Notes under the pieces: generated by a model
Database searches by the model: none
The model's input: only the letters and a program-made list of their open reading frames with translations
Told to the model about the DNA's origin: nothing
NCBI RefSeq assembly: GCF_018130785.1
Contig: NZ_JAFCJT010000012.1
Location: 147,842 to 211,841 of the forward strand
Length of the DNA: 64,000 bases
From: Bradyrhizobium liaoningense
GTDB lineage: Bacteria; Pseudomonadota; Alphaproteobacteria; Rhizobiales; Xanthobacteraceae
Direction of reading: 5' to 3'
Program-made: the position numbers and the translations under genes
Shown: in pieces, positions 31,083 through 40,213 of the stretch
Position numbering within the stretch: the stretch's first letter is position 1
Layout: the number at the start of each line of letters is the position of its first letter

Positions 31083-32333
31083 TTACCTGATCGCGGCAGC
31101 CAATGCCGCGATCAGGGCCGGCGGTGTCACGAGCAGTCCCAATTTAAGGAACGGCCAGGCGCCGACCTCGATCTTCTCGCGGCGCAGCGCCACCAGCCAG
31201 AGGATGGTGGCGAGCGAGCCGGTGATCGACAAATTCGGTCCCAGGTCGACGCCGATCAGGATGGCGCTGACGACCGAGGTGGGCAGGTGATCGGCGGCGA
31301 CGATCGACCCGGCGACGAGGCCGACCGGCAGGTTATTGGCAATATTGGTGGCGATGGCGGTGGCGATCCCAACGCTCCAGCCGGCCTTGGGTACGGACTG
31401 CGCGACGGCCTCGTGCAGAAGTGCGCTGAGATGGCCGATCACGCCAGTCTTCACCAGTGCTTCCACCATCACGAAAAGCCCGCCGACCAGCGGCAGGACG
31501 CTCCAGGACACGTGCTTCAGCACCGGCACGGGCGACTGACGGTTGAGCAGCAGGACGAGGCCGGTCGTCACGACGCCGCAGATGAAGGTCGGCAGGCCAA
31601 GCTGCTTGTCGAGCGCGGAGGCCGTGATCAGCACGACGCCGATCGCGGCAATGCCGATCGCGGTCAGCTTGCCGCCGCGGCTGAGCACCTTGTGCGGCAC
31701 ACGGCGCTCGATGGCTTCCTCCTTCAGCGCGCGATGCTGGGTGAGGCGCAGCATGACATAGGTCAGCACGATCGAGGCGAGCGAGGGCAGTGCGAACTGC
31801 CGCAGCCATTCGGTCAGATGCGGCATGCGCGAGCCGAACACCACGAGATTGGCGGGGTTCGAGATCGGCAGCACGAAGCTTGCGGCGTTTGCAATAAAGG
31901 CGCAGACGAAGAGATAGGGCAGCGGCTTGGCGCCGGCCGCGCGCGTCGCGGCATAGACGGCGGGCGTGAGCACGATCGCAGTCGCGTCGTTCGACAAGAG
32001 CACCGTGACCAGCGTGCCGACGATGTAGATCAGCAGGAACAGCCGTTGCGGCGAGCCGGCTGCATATTCCACCGCGAGGGCGGCAAGATAGTCGAACAGG
32101 CCTTCGAGCCGGGCCAGCTCGGCGATCAGCATCATGCCGATCAGGAAGAGATAGACGTCGACGCCTTTCTCGATGCCTGTGAGCGCATCCTGCCACGGCA
32201 GGAGGCCGAGCAGCACCAGGGCGCCGGCGCCGATCACGGCCCAGATCGCCTCGGGCAGGCGAAAGGGCCGGATGATGACGCCTGCGGTCGCGGCGACGAT
32301 GATGCTCCAGGCCCAGATGGCGTCAGACGGCAC
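31083..32333 (-). CDS. ArsB/NhaD-like anion transporter (SLC13-type superfamily)
   Basis: 416 residues from GTG 32333, supported by AAGGA six bases upstream. About eleven membrane segments: AIWAWSIIVAATAGVIIRPF, AVIGAGALVLLGLLPW, DVYLFLIGMMLIAELARLEGLF, LFLLIYIVGTLVTVLLSNDATAIVLTPAVYA and later IATAIATNIANNLPVGLVAG, GVDLGPNLSITGSLATILWL. The repeated 'SNDATAIVLTP' and 'TNIANNLP' are the two hairpin motifs of ArsB-type pumps. Substrate could be arsenite or another oxyanion/organic acid. It follows the MFS gene at 32359 by 25 bases; no arsenic genes are near. Confidence 0.86.
   Translation of the reverse strand: MPSDAIWAWSIIVAATAGVIIRPFRLPEAIWAVIGAGALVLLGLLPWQDALTGIEKGVDVYLFLIGMMLIAELARLEGLFDYLAALAVEYAAGSPQRLFLLIYIVGTLVTVLLSNDATAIVLTPAVYAATRAAGAKPLPYLFVCAFIANAASFVLPISNPANLVVFGSRMPHLTEWLRQFALPSLASIVLTYVMLRLTQHRALKEEAIERRVPHKVLSRGGKLTAIGIAAIGVVLITASALDKQLGLPTFICGVVTTGLVLLLNRQSPVPVLKHVSWSVLPLVGGLFVMVEALVKTGVIGHLSALLHEAVAQSVPKAGWSVGIATAIATNIANNLPVGLVAGSIVAADHLPTSVVSAILIGVDLGPNLSITGSLATILWLVALRREKIEVGAWPFLKLGLLVTPPALIAALAAAIR
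31086..31116. terminator. hairpin ending the MFS gene, inside the end of the opposing gene
   Basis: CCTGATCGCGGCA (31086-31098) pairs perfectly with TGCCGCGATCAGG (31104-31116). It starts 12 bases after the MFS stop and lies within the last codons of the minus-strand transporter gene (encoding ALAAAIR), so a terminator is embedded in coding sequence. No T-run follows. Confidence 0.6.
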
Positions 32334-32358
32334 GTTCAGTCCTTGAGGTTTGGTCGGT

Positions 32359-33645
32359 TCATTCGGCAGCGATAACCGATGCTGGAGCCGCTGTCTTCCC
32401 CTGTGCCCGCACGGCGCCATGCCGGGTCTCGGGCAAAGCAAGGAGGCAGACGATGGCGCCGATCGCGGCGACCGCGCCGAGCGTGATGAACGCCGCGCTG
32501 TAGCCAGCACCGACCACGACGAGGCCCGCAAGCGTCGTCGACAGCGCCGCGCCGATGCTCTGGGCAGTGATGACCGCGCCCTGCGCGACGTTGAAGCGGC
32601 CGGTGTTGCGCATGAGGTCGGCGACGATGACGGGGAAGATCGCGCCAAAGATGCCGGCGCCGACGCCGTCCAGAAGCTGCACGCCGACCAGCCAGAACGG
32701 ATTGTCGGAGATCGTATAGAGTGCGCCGCGAATGGGCAGGATCAACAATGCGGCGAGGAAGAAGCGCTTGTGGCCCCAGCGGTCAGCCTTCGCGCCGACC
32801 AGCATCGCGAACGGCACCATCACAATTTGAGCTGCGACGATGCAGGCCGACATCAGGCTGGTGCCCATGTTCTTGTCCTGCAGCGCGAGTTTCTGCCCGA
32901 CCAGCGGCAGCATGGCCGCGTTGGACAGGTGAAACAGCACGACACAGACTGCGAAGACGAGGAGGGGGCGGCAGGTCAGGAGCACCGCGAGACCTGAGGG
33001 CTGTTCCGGCTGGTCACCGGTATCGGCGTCGTGCAGCCCGCGGGCGAGGTCGTGGTCGATGGCGCGGGCGGGGATCGCGAGGATGCTCACGAGGCTTGCG
33101 GCCGCCATGGCGGCGAGAAGGTAGAACACCACGGTCGGGCCGAACCAGTAAGCGCTGAGCCCTGCGAGCCCGGCCGCGACCGCATTGCCGGCGTGATTAA
33201 AGGTCTCGTTGCGGCCGATCCGCCGGGTGAAGGCGGCGTGGCCGAAGATGCCGAGCGAGACGGCGGCGATCGCCGGCGGAAAGACCACGGCGGCGGCCTG
33301 CGCGATGCCTTGCGAGATCGCGACCGGCAGGAAGCTGGGAAACAGCGGCAGCGACAGTGATGCCAGCGTCACCATGATGGCGGCGATGACCATCGCCAGC
33401 CGCTTCGCCCGCGTCGCATCGATCAGCGCGCCGGCCGGCGTCTGCGCCACGATGCCGGCAATGGTCGCAATCGACATCACGAGGCCGATGCGCGCCTCGT
33501 CCCAGTGCTGCTCGGTGAGGAGATAGACGGCGAGATAGGGCCCAAGCCCGTCGCGGACGTCGGCGAGGAAGAAGTTGGCCGCGTCCAGCGCGCGGCCGGC
33601 GCGTCTCGTCTGGTCGGTGGGGTGATGGGAGGCTTGGCTCGACAT
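32359..33645 (-). CDS. MFS transporter
   Basis: 428 residues. Twelve hydrophobic segments; opens with DAANFFLADVRDGLGPYLAVYLLTEQHWDEARIGLVMSIATIAGIVAQTPAGALIDATRAKRLAM (MFS motif A between TM2 and TM3), second half from PLLVFAVCVVLFHLSNAAMLPLVGQKLA. Length and plan suit an efflux-type MFS. Substrate unknown. First of a pair with the ArsB-like gene, so both may act on related compounds. Confidence 0.9.
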   Translation of the reverse strand: MSSQASHHPTDQTRRAGRALDAANFFLADVRDGLGPYLAVYLLTEQHWDEARIGLVMSIATIAGIVAQTPAGALIDATRAKRLAMVIAAIMVTLASLSLPLFPSFLPVAISQGIAQAAAVVFPPAIAAVSLGIFGHAAFTRRIGRNETFNHAGNAVAAGLAGLSAYWFGPTVVFYLLAAMAAASLVSILAIPARAIDHDLARGLHDADTGDQPEQPSGLAVLLTCRPLLVFAVCVVLFHLSNAAMLPLVGQKLALQDKNMGTSLMSACIVAAQIVMVPFAMLVGAKADRWGHKRFFLAALLILPIRGALYTISDNPFWLVGVQLLDGVGAGIFGAIFPVIVADLMRNTGRFNVAQGAVITAQSIGAALSTTLAGLVVVGAGYSAAFITLGAVAAIGAIVCLLALPETRHGAVRAQGKTAAPASVIAAE

Positions 33646-33713
33646 CGGTCTCTCGATCGAGGCTGGGAAGCGATCCGCGAGAAACCGATCTCACGCCACC
33701 TTGGTTCCGCCCT

Positions 33714-34154
33714 TCAAAACTTCACGGCCAGCAGCACCGCGCCGGCGCCGATCATGGCGATGCCGATCCAGCCCTGCGCGGTCGGCCGTTCGCCGAGAAA
33801 GGCGAAGGCGAAAAGGGCGACCAGCACGACGCTGAGCTTGTCGATCGGCGCCACCAGCGTCGCCGGGCCGAGCTTCAGCGCACGGAAATAGCACAGCCAG
33901 GACGCGCCGGTCGCAAGCCCGGACAACACCAGGAACAGCCAGGTCTTCGACGAGACAGCCGAGGGCACGGCGAACTGGCCGGTGAGGAACAGCAGCACCG
34001 AAAAGGCGAGCAGCACCACGATCGTGCGGATGAACGTCGCCAGATCCGGATTGATGTTCTCGACGCCGACCTTGGCGAAGATCGCGGTCAGCGCCGCAAA
34101 GCAGGCCGACAGCAGCGCCCAGGTCTGCCAGGCCGAGAGGAGGGCGGGTTTCAT
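33714..34154 (-). CDS. single-domain EamA transporter
   Basis: 146 residues, about half the normal EamA length, with five hydrophobic segments: WALLSACFAALTAIFAKVGV, LATFIRTIVVLLAFSVLLFL, TWLFLVLSGLATGASWLCYF, LVAPIDKLSVVLVALFAFAFLGE and GWIGIAMIGAGAVLLAV. It is one intact EamA repeat, not a fragment: it has its own start and ends in a charged residue pair (VKF). Single-repeat members work as dimers. Ten bases after the hybrid kinase gene, so probably co-transcribed with it. Confidence 0.9.
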   Translation of the reverse strand: MKPALLSAWQTWALLSACFAALTAIFAKVGVENINPDLATFIRTIVVLLAFSVLLFLTGQFAVPSAVSSKTWLFLVLSGLATGASWLCYFRALKLGPATLVAPIDKLSVVLVALFAFAFLGERPTAQGWIGIAMIGAGAVLLAVKF

Positions 34155-34164
34155 CGGTTGTCTC

Positions 34165-36642
34165 TCACCGCGCCGCCGCCAACTTCTCCGTGATCGCCTT
34201 GCGCAGGATACGCGACAGCGATTCCACGGAGTACGGTTTCTGGATCAGCTCGAAGCCGCGATGCGCGTTTTCCGCGAGCACGTTGCTGTAGCCGCTGGTG
34301 AGGACGACGGGCAGGCCTGGATAGCGCTCGCGGACGATGCCGGCGAGCTCGACGCCGTTCATGCCGGGCATGATGACGTCGGAGAAGACGAGGTCGACGG
34401 CGAATTCGTTCTCGCCGAGGATGGCGAGCGCCGCATTGGCGTTGGCGACCCGGCGGACGACATAGCCGAGGTCTTCCAATAGCTCGGTCGAGAACTGGCC
34501 GACGTCGTCATTGTCCTCGACCACGAGCACGCGATAACCGCGCCCGGTGGTGGCGGCCTCGCTGGTCAGCGCCGCAGCGTCCTTCTCCGTGGCGGGGCTG
34601 TGCGCCTGCGGCAGGTAAATGGTGAAGGTCGCGCCTTCGCCGTGCGTGCTCGTCACCGCGATGTCGCCCTCGGACTGCTTTGCGAAGCCGAAGGCCTGGC
34701 TGAGGCCGAGGCCGGTGCCCTTGCCGACCTCCTTGGTGGTGAAGAACGGCTCGAAGATGGCGTCGATGTTTTCAGGCGCGATGCCGCTGCCGGTATCCGC
34801 GACCGAGATCGCGACATAGTCGCCGCCACGCGCCGACTGCGCCCGCAGGCTCGGGATGCCCGCGACCTTGCGCACGGCGATGGTGAGGCGGCCTTCGCCG
34901 TCCATGGCGTCGCGGGCGTTGATGGCGAGGTTGATCAGCGCGGTCTCGAACTGCGCGACGTCGGCCACCGTGAAGCAGTCGGCATCGTTCACCTCGACGC
35001 CGATCTCGATGCGGCCGCCGACCAGCGGCCGCACCAGTTGCGCCACGCCCTCGACCTGGCTGCCGACGTTGAAGATCTGCGGCTTCAGCGGCTGCCTGCG
35101 CGCAAAGGCCAGAAGCTGCGCAGTCAGCTTGGAGGCGCGCTCCACGGTGTCTGAGATGGCGTCGACATAGCGCCGGCGGCGCTCTTCCGGCAGCTCGCGG
35201 CGGCGCAGGAAGTCCGTCGCCGAGCGGATGATGGTGAGGAGGTTGTTGAAGTCGTGGGCGACGCCGCCGGTAAGCTGGCCGATCGCCTCCATCTTCTGCG
35301 ACTGCCGCAGCGCCTCCTCGCCGCGGCGGCGCTCGGTGATATCGACGGCCTCGGGCACGGCGCCGGTGATGTTGCCGTGGCGGTCGAGCACAGGCCGCAT
35401 GCCGAAGTCGAAATCGCGCTCCCCGATGGGCAGACGCAGGCGCATCTCCAGCCGCACCGCTTCGCCTTTGAGCACGGTATCGAAGGCCTCGCGCACGGTT
35501 GCGCTCATGCCGTGGGTGCCGGTGAACCAGGGCGTGTCCCAGAACGGCTTGCCGATCACGTCCGTGGCGCTCGCCTCGATGCCGTCGAGCGCGGTCTTGT
35601 TGGCATAGAGCAATTCGCCCTTGAGGTTGACCAGGCCCTGATACTGGTTGCTGGTCTCCAGGATGGCGCGCAGCCGCGCCTCGTTGGATTCGAGCTGGGC
35701 GGTGCGCTCCACGATACGCTCTTCCAGCGTCTCGTTGAGTCGTCGCAGTTCGATCTCGGCCTGCTTGGCGACGGTGATGTCGTGGGCGACGCCGATGAAG
35801 CCGATATGCTTGCCGGTCGGGTCCCAGCGCGGCTGCGATTCCGAACGCAGCCAGCGCCATTCGCCGGATGCATCCCTGTAGCGCGCCTCCAGCACGAACG
35901 GTTTCAGCGACGCTTCGCCCTGGACCGATTGCTGCAGCACATGCGGCAGGTCGTCGGGATGCAGCACCTTGCGCCAGTCGAAGGCGATGGCCTGGTCGTA
36001 GGGCAGGCCGACGAAGTCGACATAGGCCTGGTTGGCGAAGGAGCGCGTGCGGTCGAGCTTGGTGACCCAGATCGGCACCGGCGCGCTGTCGGCGATCAAC
36101 CGGAAACGCTCCTCGCTCTCGCGCAGCGTCTCGCGCGCGAGCGCCTGGGCGGTGACGTCGATATGGGCGCCGACGAGGCGAATGGCGCGGCCGTCACTGT
36201 CGCGCTCGAACTTGGCGACGACGCGGATCCAGCGGATCTCGCCGTCGCTGGGGCGGATGATGCGGTATTCGGCGGTGTAGTCTTCGTTCGTCCCGGCCAG
36301 CGCATCGAGGAAGTGCTTGACCGCGGCGTCGCGATCCTCGGGATGGATGCGGTTGACCCAATCCTCATGCGACTCGCCGGTGGCATCCGCGGGCAGCCCG
36401 TGGAGCATCAGATATTCCGGCGAGCGGCGGTTCTTGAAGCCTTCGCGGAAGTCGACCTCGAGGCCGCCGACCTTGCCGATGCGCTGGATGCGCGCCAGCT
36501 CCGCCTCGCGCTCCTGGAGCGCGCGATAGGCGTTGTCGCGCTCGCGCGCGATTTCTTCGAGGTGCTGGCGCAGCCTTTCGGCGGCAATGGTCTCGGGCAA
36601 AGGATCGTTCAAGGCGTCGGCCGTTGTGATGCGGATGCGCAC
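34165..36642 (-). CDS. hybrid sensor histidine kinase: three PAS domains, kinase, receiver
   Basis: 825 residues from GTG 36642, cytoplasmic (no membrane helix). An N-terminal coiled coil (about 20-52) is followed by PAS1 (about 55-165, ending GAHIDVTAQ), PAS2 (about 175-295, SEERFRLIADSAPVPIWV ... GVAHDITVAKQ), a coiled coil and PAS3 (about 325-440, to AVDITERRR). HisKA: MEAIGQLTGGVAHDFNNLLTIIRSA with phospho-His near 463. HATPase: NARDAMDG, DTGSGIAPENIDAIFEPFFTTKEVGKGTGLGLS. C-terminal receiver with VEDNDDVGQ and Asp near 750 (VFSDVIMPG). No haem or flavin motif is obvious in the PAS domains. Confidence 0.94.
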   Translation of the reverse strand: MRIRITTADALNDPLPETIAAERLRQHLEEIARERDNAYRALQEREAELARIQRIGKVGGLEVDFREGFKNRRSPEYLMLHGLPADATGESHEDWVNRIHPEDRDAAVKHFLDALAGTNEDYTAEYRIIRPSDGEIRWIRVVAKFERDSDGRAIRLVGAHIDVTAQALARETLRESEERFRLIADSAPVPIWVTKLDRTRSFANQAYVDFVGLPYDQAIAFDWRKVLHPDDLPHVLQQSVQGEASLKPFVLEARYRDASGEWRWLRSESQPRWDPTGKHIGFIGVAHDITVAKQAEIELRRLNETLEERIVERTAQLESNEARLRAILETSNQYQGLVNLKGELLYANKTALDGIEASATDVIGKPFWDTPWFTGTHGMSATVREAFDTVLKGEAVRLEMRLRLPIGERDFDFGMRPVLDRHGNITGAVPEAVDITERRRGEEALRQSQKMEAIGQLTGGVAHDFNNLLTIIRSATDFLRRRELPEERRRRYVDAISDTVERASKLTAQLLAFARRQPLKPQIFNVGSQVEGVAQLVRPLVGGRIEIGVEVNDADCFTVADVAQFETALINLAINARDAMDGEGRLTIAVRKVAGIPSLRAQSARGGDYVAISVADTGSGIAPENIDAIFEPFFTTKEVGKGTGLGLSQAFGFAKQSEGDIAVTSTHGEGATFTIYLPQAHSPATEKDAAALTSEAATTGRGYRVLVVEDNDDVGQFSTELLEDLGYVVRRVANANAALAILGENEFAVDLVFSDVIMPGMNGVELAGIVRERYPGLPVVLTSGYSNVLAENAHRGFELIQKPYSVESLSRILRKAITEKLAAAR

Positions 36643-36857
36643 GTGCCGGACCGATATTCACACAGACAAAGCGTGATAGCCATTGCTCAAAAGGGAATAA
36701 GCAGGAAAAGGCGCCGTCGAGAGGATTATGGCGGGTATGAACGAACGCCGGGTCTGGCTATTTGTTCCGAACATTGGAACGATGACCCATCGACGCGCGT
36801 ATCTGCGAAGCACCCCAACTCTTATTCATAAAACTCCCTTGCCGGAGAGGCTAAACC

Positions 36858-37928
36858 TTGAAGCTCTTTGTCTGCCAGGACTGCGGCAACGTTCTCTATT
36901 TCGAGAACCGTGCCTGCGAACGCTGCGGCCACAGGGTCGCCTTCCTGCCGGAGAAGGAGACGATGTCGGCGATCGAGCCCGACGGGGAGGCCTGGAAGAT
37001 ACTGGCGGACAAGGGCGAAAGCCGTATGCTCTGCAGCAATGCCGAGTACGACGCCTGCAACTGGCTGACGGACGCGGGCGATACCACCGGCTATTGCCGC
37101 GCCTGCCGCCACAACGGCATCGTGCCTGATCTGTCCGATCCGGTTCAACTCGCCGGCTGGCGCGAGCTGGAGGTGGCGAAACACCGGCTGTTCTATTCCC
37201 TGATCCGCTGGAAGCTGCCGCTCCAGACGCGGCAGGAGAATCCTGAACATGGGCTGATCTTCAATTTCCTCGCCGATGATCCGAACAGCGGGCAGAAGAT
37301 CATGACCGGCCACGACAACGGCCTGATCACGATCGCGCTGACCGAGACTGACGACATCGAACGCGAGCGGCGCAGGCTCGAGATGGGCGAGCCCTACCGC
37401 ACGCTGCTCGGGCATTTCCGCCACGAGGTCGGCCACTACTTCTGGGACGTGCTCGTGCGCGAGGGCGGCAGTCTGGAGCAATGCCGCGTGGTGTTCGGCG
37501 ACGATTCCGCCGATTACGGCCAAGCCTTGCAGCTCCATTATGCCGAAGGCGCGCCAACGGACTGGCAGCAGACCTACGTCTCGGCCTACGCCACCACGCA
37601 TCCCTGGGAAGACTTCGCCGAGACCTGGGCGCACTACCTCCACATCGTCGATACCCTGGAGATGGCCTCCGAGTTCGGCATGGAGGTGCGCCCCAGGGTC
37701 GACCGCGACGGGGAGTTGACGGCGCGCATCCGTTTCAACCCCTATGAGACGAGGGACGTCGAGGCGCTCGTCAACGCATGGCTGCCCTTCACCTTCGCCA
37801 TGAACAGCGTCAACCGCGCCATGGGGCTGCGCGACCTCTATCCCTTCATCCTGTCGCCGGCCGTGGTCGGCAAGCTGGGCTTCATTCACGGCTTGGTCCG
37901 GGGCGTGGCCAAGGCCGCGAAGCCATAG
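36858..37928 (+). CDS. zinc-ribbon metallopeptidase (DUF2248/peptidase Mx type)
   Basis: 356 residues; GGAGAGG about 12 bases upstream. An N-terminal zinc ribbon, Cys6, Cys9, Cys20 and Cys23 (CQDCGN ... CERCGH), then more cysteines (CNW, YCRACRHNG). Catalytic HEVGH at 189-193 within LLGHFRHEVGHYFWDVLV, and a downstream acidic region HPWEDFAETWAHYLHIVDTLE that can supply the third ligand. This is the DUF2248 family of putative zinc-binding metallopeptidases. No signal peptide, so cytoplasmic. Biological target unknown. Confidence 0.9.
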   Translation: MKLFVCQDCGNVLYFENRACERCGHRVAFLPEKETMSAIEPDGEAWKILADKGESRMLCSNAEYDACNWLTDAGDTTGYCRACRHNGIVPDLSDPVQLAGWRELEVAKHRLFYSLIRWKLPLQTRQENPEHGLIFNFLADDPNSGQKIMTGHDNGLITIALTETDDIERERRRLEMGEPYRTLLGHFRHEVGHYFWDVLVREGGSLEQCRVVFGDDSADYGQALQLHYAEGAPTDWQQTYVSAYATTHPWEDFAETWAHYLHIVDTLEMASEFGMEVRPRVDRDGELTARIRFNPYETRDVEALVNAWLPFTFAMNSVNRAMGLRDLYPFILSPAVVGKLGFIHGLVRGVAKAAKP

Positions 37929-38104
37929 GTCCGCTCACGGGCTCACCAGGCCCATTTCGGTCTTGCGCTGGTACGCCAGAGGGTGCGGATTTAGACCGTT
38001 GCCTCCGGCCCATTTTGATGTACCACGGGGGCCACACGGCCCGTCCCCCGCAGGCCCCAACGGCCAGGGAAGGGTCCCGCCCAAGGTCGAGACTCAAGAA
38101 AAGC

Positions 38105-40120
38105 ATGTTCAAACGCATTCTGATCGCCAATCGCGGCGAAATCGCCTGCCGGGTCATCAAGACCGCTCGCCGCATGGGAATTCAGACGGTTGCGGTCTAT
38201 TCCGAGGCCGACCGCGATGCCCTCCATGTCGAGATGGCCGACGAGGCCGTGCTGATCGGCCCGCCCGCAGCCGCCGAGAGCTATCTGGTGATCGAGAAGA
38301 TCGTGGAGGCCTGCCGCAAGACGGGGGCCGAGGCCGTGCATCCCGGCTACGGCTTCCTGTCCGAGCGCGAGGCGTTTCCGCGCGCGCTGGAGGCCGCCGG
38401 CATCGTCTTCATCGGCCCGAACCCGGGCGCGATCGCGGCGATGGGCGACAAGATCGAATCCAAGAAGGCCGCGGCAAAGGCCAAGGTCTCGACCGTGCCG
38501 GGCTATCTCGGGGTCATCGAGGACGACAAGCACGCGGTCAGGATCGCCGACGAGATCGGCTATCCCGTCATGATCAAGGCCTCCGCCGGCGGTGGCGGCA
38601 AGGGCATGCGCATCGCGCATTCGAAGGCCGAGGTTGCCGAAGGCTTCAACCTCGCCAAGGCCGAGGCGAAAGCCTCGTTCGGCGACGACCGCGTCTTCGT
38701 CGAAAAGTTCATCGTCGATCCCCGCCACATCGAGATCCAGGTGCTGGGCGACAAGCACGGCAACGTGATCTATCTCGGCGAGCGCGAATGCTCGATCCAG
38801 CGCCGCAACCAGAAGGTCATCGAGGAGGCGCCGTCGCCGCTGCTCGATGAGGCCACCCGCCGCAAGATGGGCGAGCAGGCCGTTGCACTGGCCAAGGCGG
38901 TGAACTACGACTCCGCCGGCACCGTCGAATTCGTCGCAGGACAGGACAAGAGCTTCTTCTTCCTGGAGATGAACACACGCCTCCAGGTCGAGCATCCCGT
39001 CACCGAGCTCGTCACCGGCGTCGACCTCGTCGAGCAGATGCTCCGCGTCGCCGCCGGCGAGAAGCTGGCGATCAGCCAGAAGGACGTTACGCTCACCGGC
39101 TGGGCGGTGGAATCCCGCCTCTACGCCGAAGATCCGTTCCGCAACTTCCTGCCCTCGATCGGGCGCCTCGTGAAGTACCGCCCGCCGGCCGAAGCCAGCC
39201 AGGACGGCATCACCGTGCGCAACGACACCGGCGTACAGGAGGGCGGCGAGATCTCGATCCATTACGATCCGATGATCGCCAAGCTCGTCACACATGCGCC
39301 GTCGCGCGCGGCCGCGATCGAGGCGCAGGCCACCGCGCTGGATTCGTTCTACGTCGAGGGTATCAGGCACAACATCCCGTTCCTGTCGGCGCTGATGCAC
39401 CATCCGCGCTGGCGCGAGGGACGGCTCTCGACCGGTTTCATCGCCGAGGAATTCCCCAAGGGCTTTGCAGTGCGCGTGCCCGAAGGCGAGGTCGCGCGGC
39501 GGATCGCCGCGGTCGGCGCCGCCATCGATCACGTGCTCGGCGAGCGCAAGCGGCAGATCTCGGGCCAGATGGGCGGCCGCATCGTGCAGCGCGAGCGGCG
39601 CCGCGCGGTCTGGCTCGACCGCCAGGAGATTCTGCTCGAGGTCGGACGCGAGGGCGAGGCCATTGCGATCCGGTTCATCGATGCCGAGGGCAAGGCCGGC
39701 AATGCACATCTGCTGGCCTCGCCGTGGAAGCCGGGCGATCCGGTCTGGCAGGGCACCATCGACGGCCATTTCGTCGCGGTGCAGGCGCGCCCGATCGCCA
39801 ACGGCATCCGCCTGGCGCACCAAGGCGTCGAGGTGCCGGTCTATGTCTGGACCGAGGCGGAAGCGGCCTCGGCACGGCTGATGCCGGTGACCACGGCCTC
39901 CGACACCGGCAAGAAGCTGCTGTGTCCGATGCCCGGCCTCGTGGTCTCGATCGCGGTGACCGAAGGGCAGGAGATCAAGGCCGGCGAGACGCTTGCGGTG
40001 GTCGAAGCCATGAAGATGCAAAACGTGCTCCGCGCCGAGCAGGACGGCACGGTCAAGAAGATCCACGCCAGCGCCGGCGCGACGCTCGCGGTGGACGCGC
40101 TGATTCTGGAGTTTGCGTAA
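38105..40120 (+). CDS. pccA: biotin-dependent acyl-CoA carboxylase alpha subunit (propionyl-CoA carboxylase type)
   Basis: 671 residues from ATG 38105; the frame is open well upstream but similarity begins at MFKRILIANRGEIACRVIKTARRMGI. Biotin carboxylase 1-445 with ATP loop KASAGGGGKGMRI and FFLEMNTRLQVEHPVTELVTGVDLVEQML. The middle BT domain (about 500-600) is that of PccA. Biotin lysine near 637 in VVEAMKMQN. Carboxylates propionyl-CoA to methylmalonyl-CoA with a beta subunit. No beta-subunit gene lies in the window. Methylcrotonyl- or acetyl-CoA specificity cannot be excluded, but the BT region argues for propionyl. Confidence 0.92.
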   Translation: MFKRILIANRGEIACRVIKTARRMGIQTVAVYSEADRDALHVEMADEAVLIGPPAAAESYLVIEKIVEACRKTGAEAVHPGYGFLSEREAFPRALEAAGIVFIGPNPGAIAAMGDKIESKKAAAKAKVSTVPGYLGVIEDDKHAVRIADEIGYPVMIKASAGGGGKGMRIAHSKAEVAEGFNLAKAEAKASFGDDRVFVEKFIVDPRHIEIQVLGDKHGNVIYLGERECSIQRRNQKVIEEAPSPLLDEATRRKMGEQAVALAKAVNYDSAGTVEFVAGQDKSFFFLEMNTRLQVEHPVTELVTGVDLVEQMLRVAAGEKLAISQKDVTLTGWAVESRLYAEDPFRNFLPSIGRLVKYRPPAEASQDGITVRNDTGVQEGGEISIHYDPMIAKLVTHAPSRAAAIEAQATALDSFYVEGIRHNIPFLSALMHHPRWREGRLSTGFIAEEFPKGFAVRVPEGEVARRIAAVGAAIDHVLGERKRQISGQMGGRIVQRERRRAVWLDRQEILLEVGREGEAIAIRFIDAEGKAGNAHLLASPWKPGDPVWQGTIDGHFVAVQARPIANGIRLAHQGVEVPVYVWTEAEAASARLMPVTTASDTGKKLLCPMPGLVVSIAVTEGQEIKAGETLAVVEAMKMQNVLRAEQDGTVKKIHASAGATLAVDALILEFA

Positions 40121-40128
40121 AGCAAGTG

Positions 40129-40152
40129 GGTGGGGCCCTCACTGGCCCCACC
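40129..40152 (+). terminator. hairpin after pccA
   Basis: GGTGGGGCC (40129-40137), loop CTCACT, GGCCCCACC (40144-40152), eight bases after the pccA stop. No T-run follows, so attenuation or mRNA protection is as likely as termination. Confidence 0.5.
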
Positions 40153-40155
40153 AAC

Positions 40156-40172
40156 GCTGCGCTCGCAATGAC
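40156..40172. repeat. right-end fragment of the interspersed inverted repeat
   Basis: GCTGCGCTCGCAATGAC matches the right end of the repeats at 8718-8795 and 60043-60127, followed by GGAG as in copy 1. The left arm is missing, so it is a remnant. Confidence 0.65.
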
Positions 40173-40213
40173 GGAGTATGTTGCGGCTGCGTCGCAACGG
40201 TTGAGAGGGCACC

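Noticed and set aside
31083..32333. Arsenic resistance locus
   Set aside because: The transporter is ArsB-like, but no arsR, arsC or arsH lies beside it; the ArsR-family gene at 14012 is far away, lacks metal-site cysteines and is paired with an SRPBCC gene.
35254..36831. 525-residue plus-strand frame opposite the hybrid kinase
   Set aside because: Shadow of the PAS/kinase coding frame (repetitive Ala/Leu/Arg/His/Asp composition, no domain), as with similar long antisense frames at 7451-8569, 18094-19698, 26720-28468 and 37991-40066.
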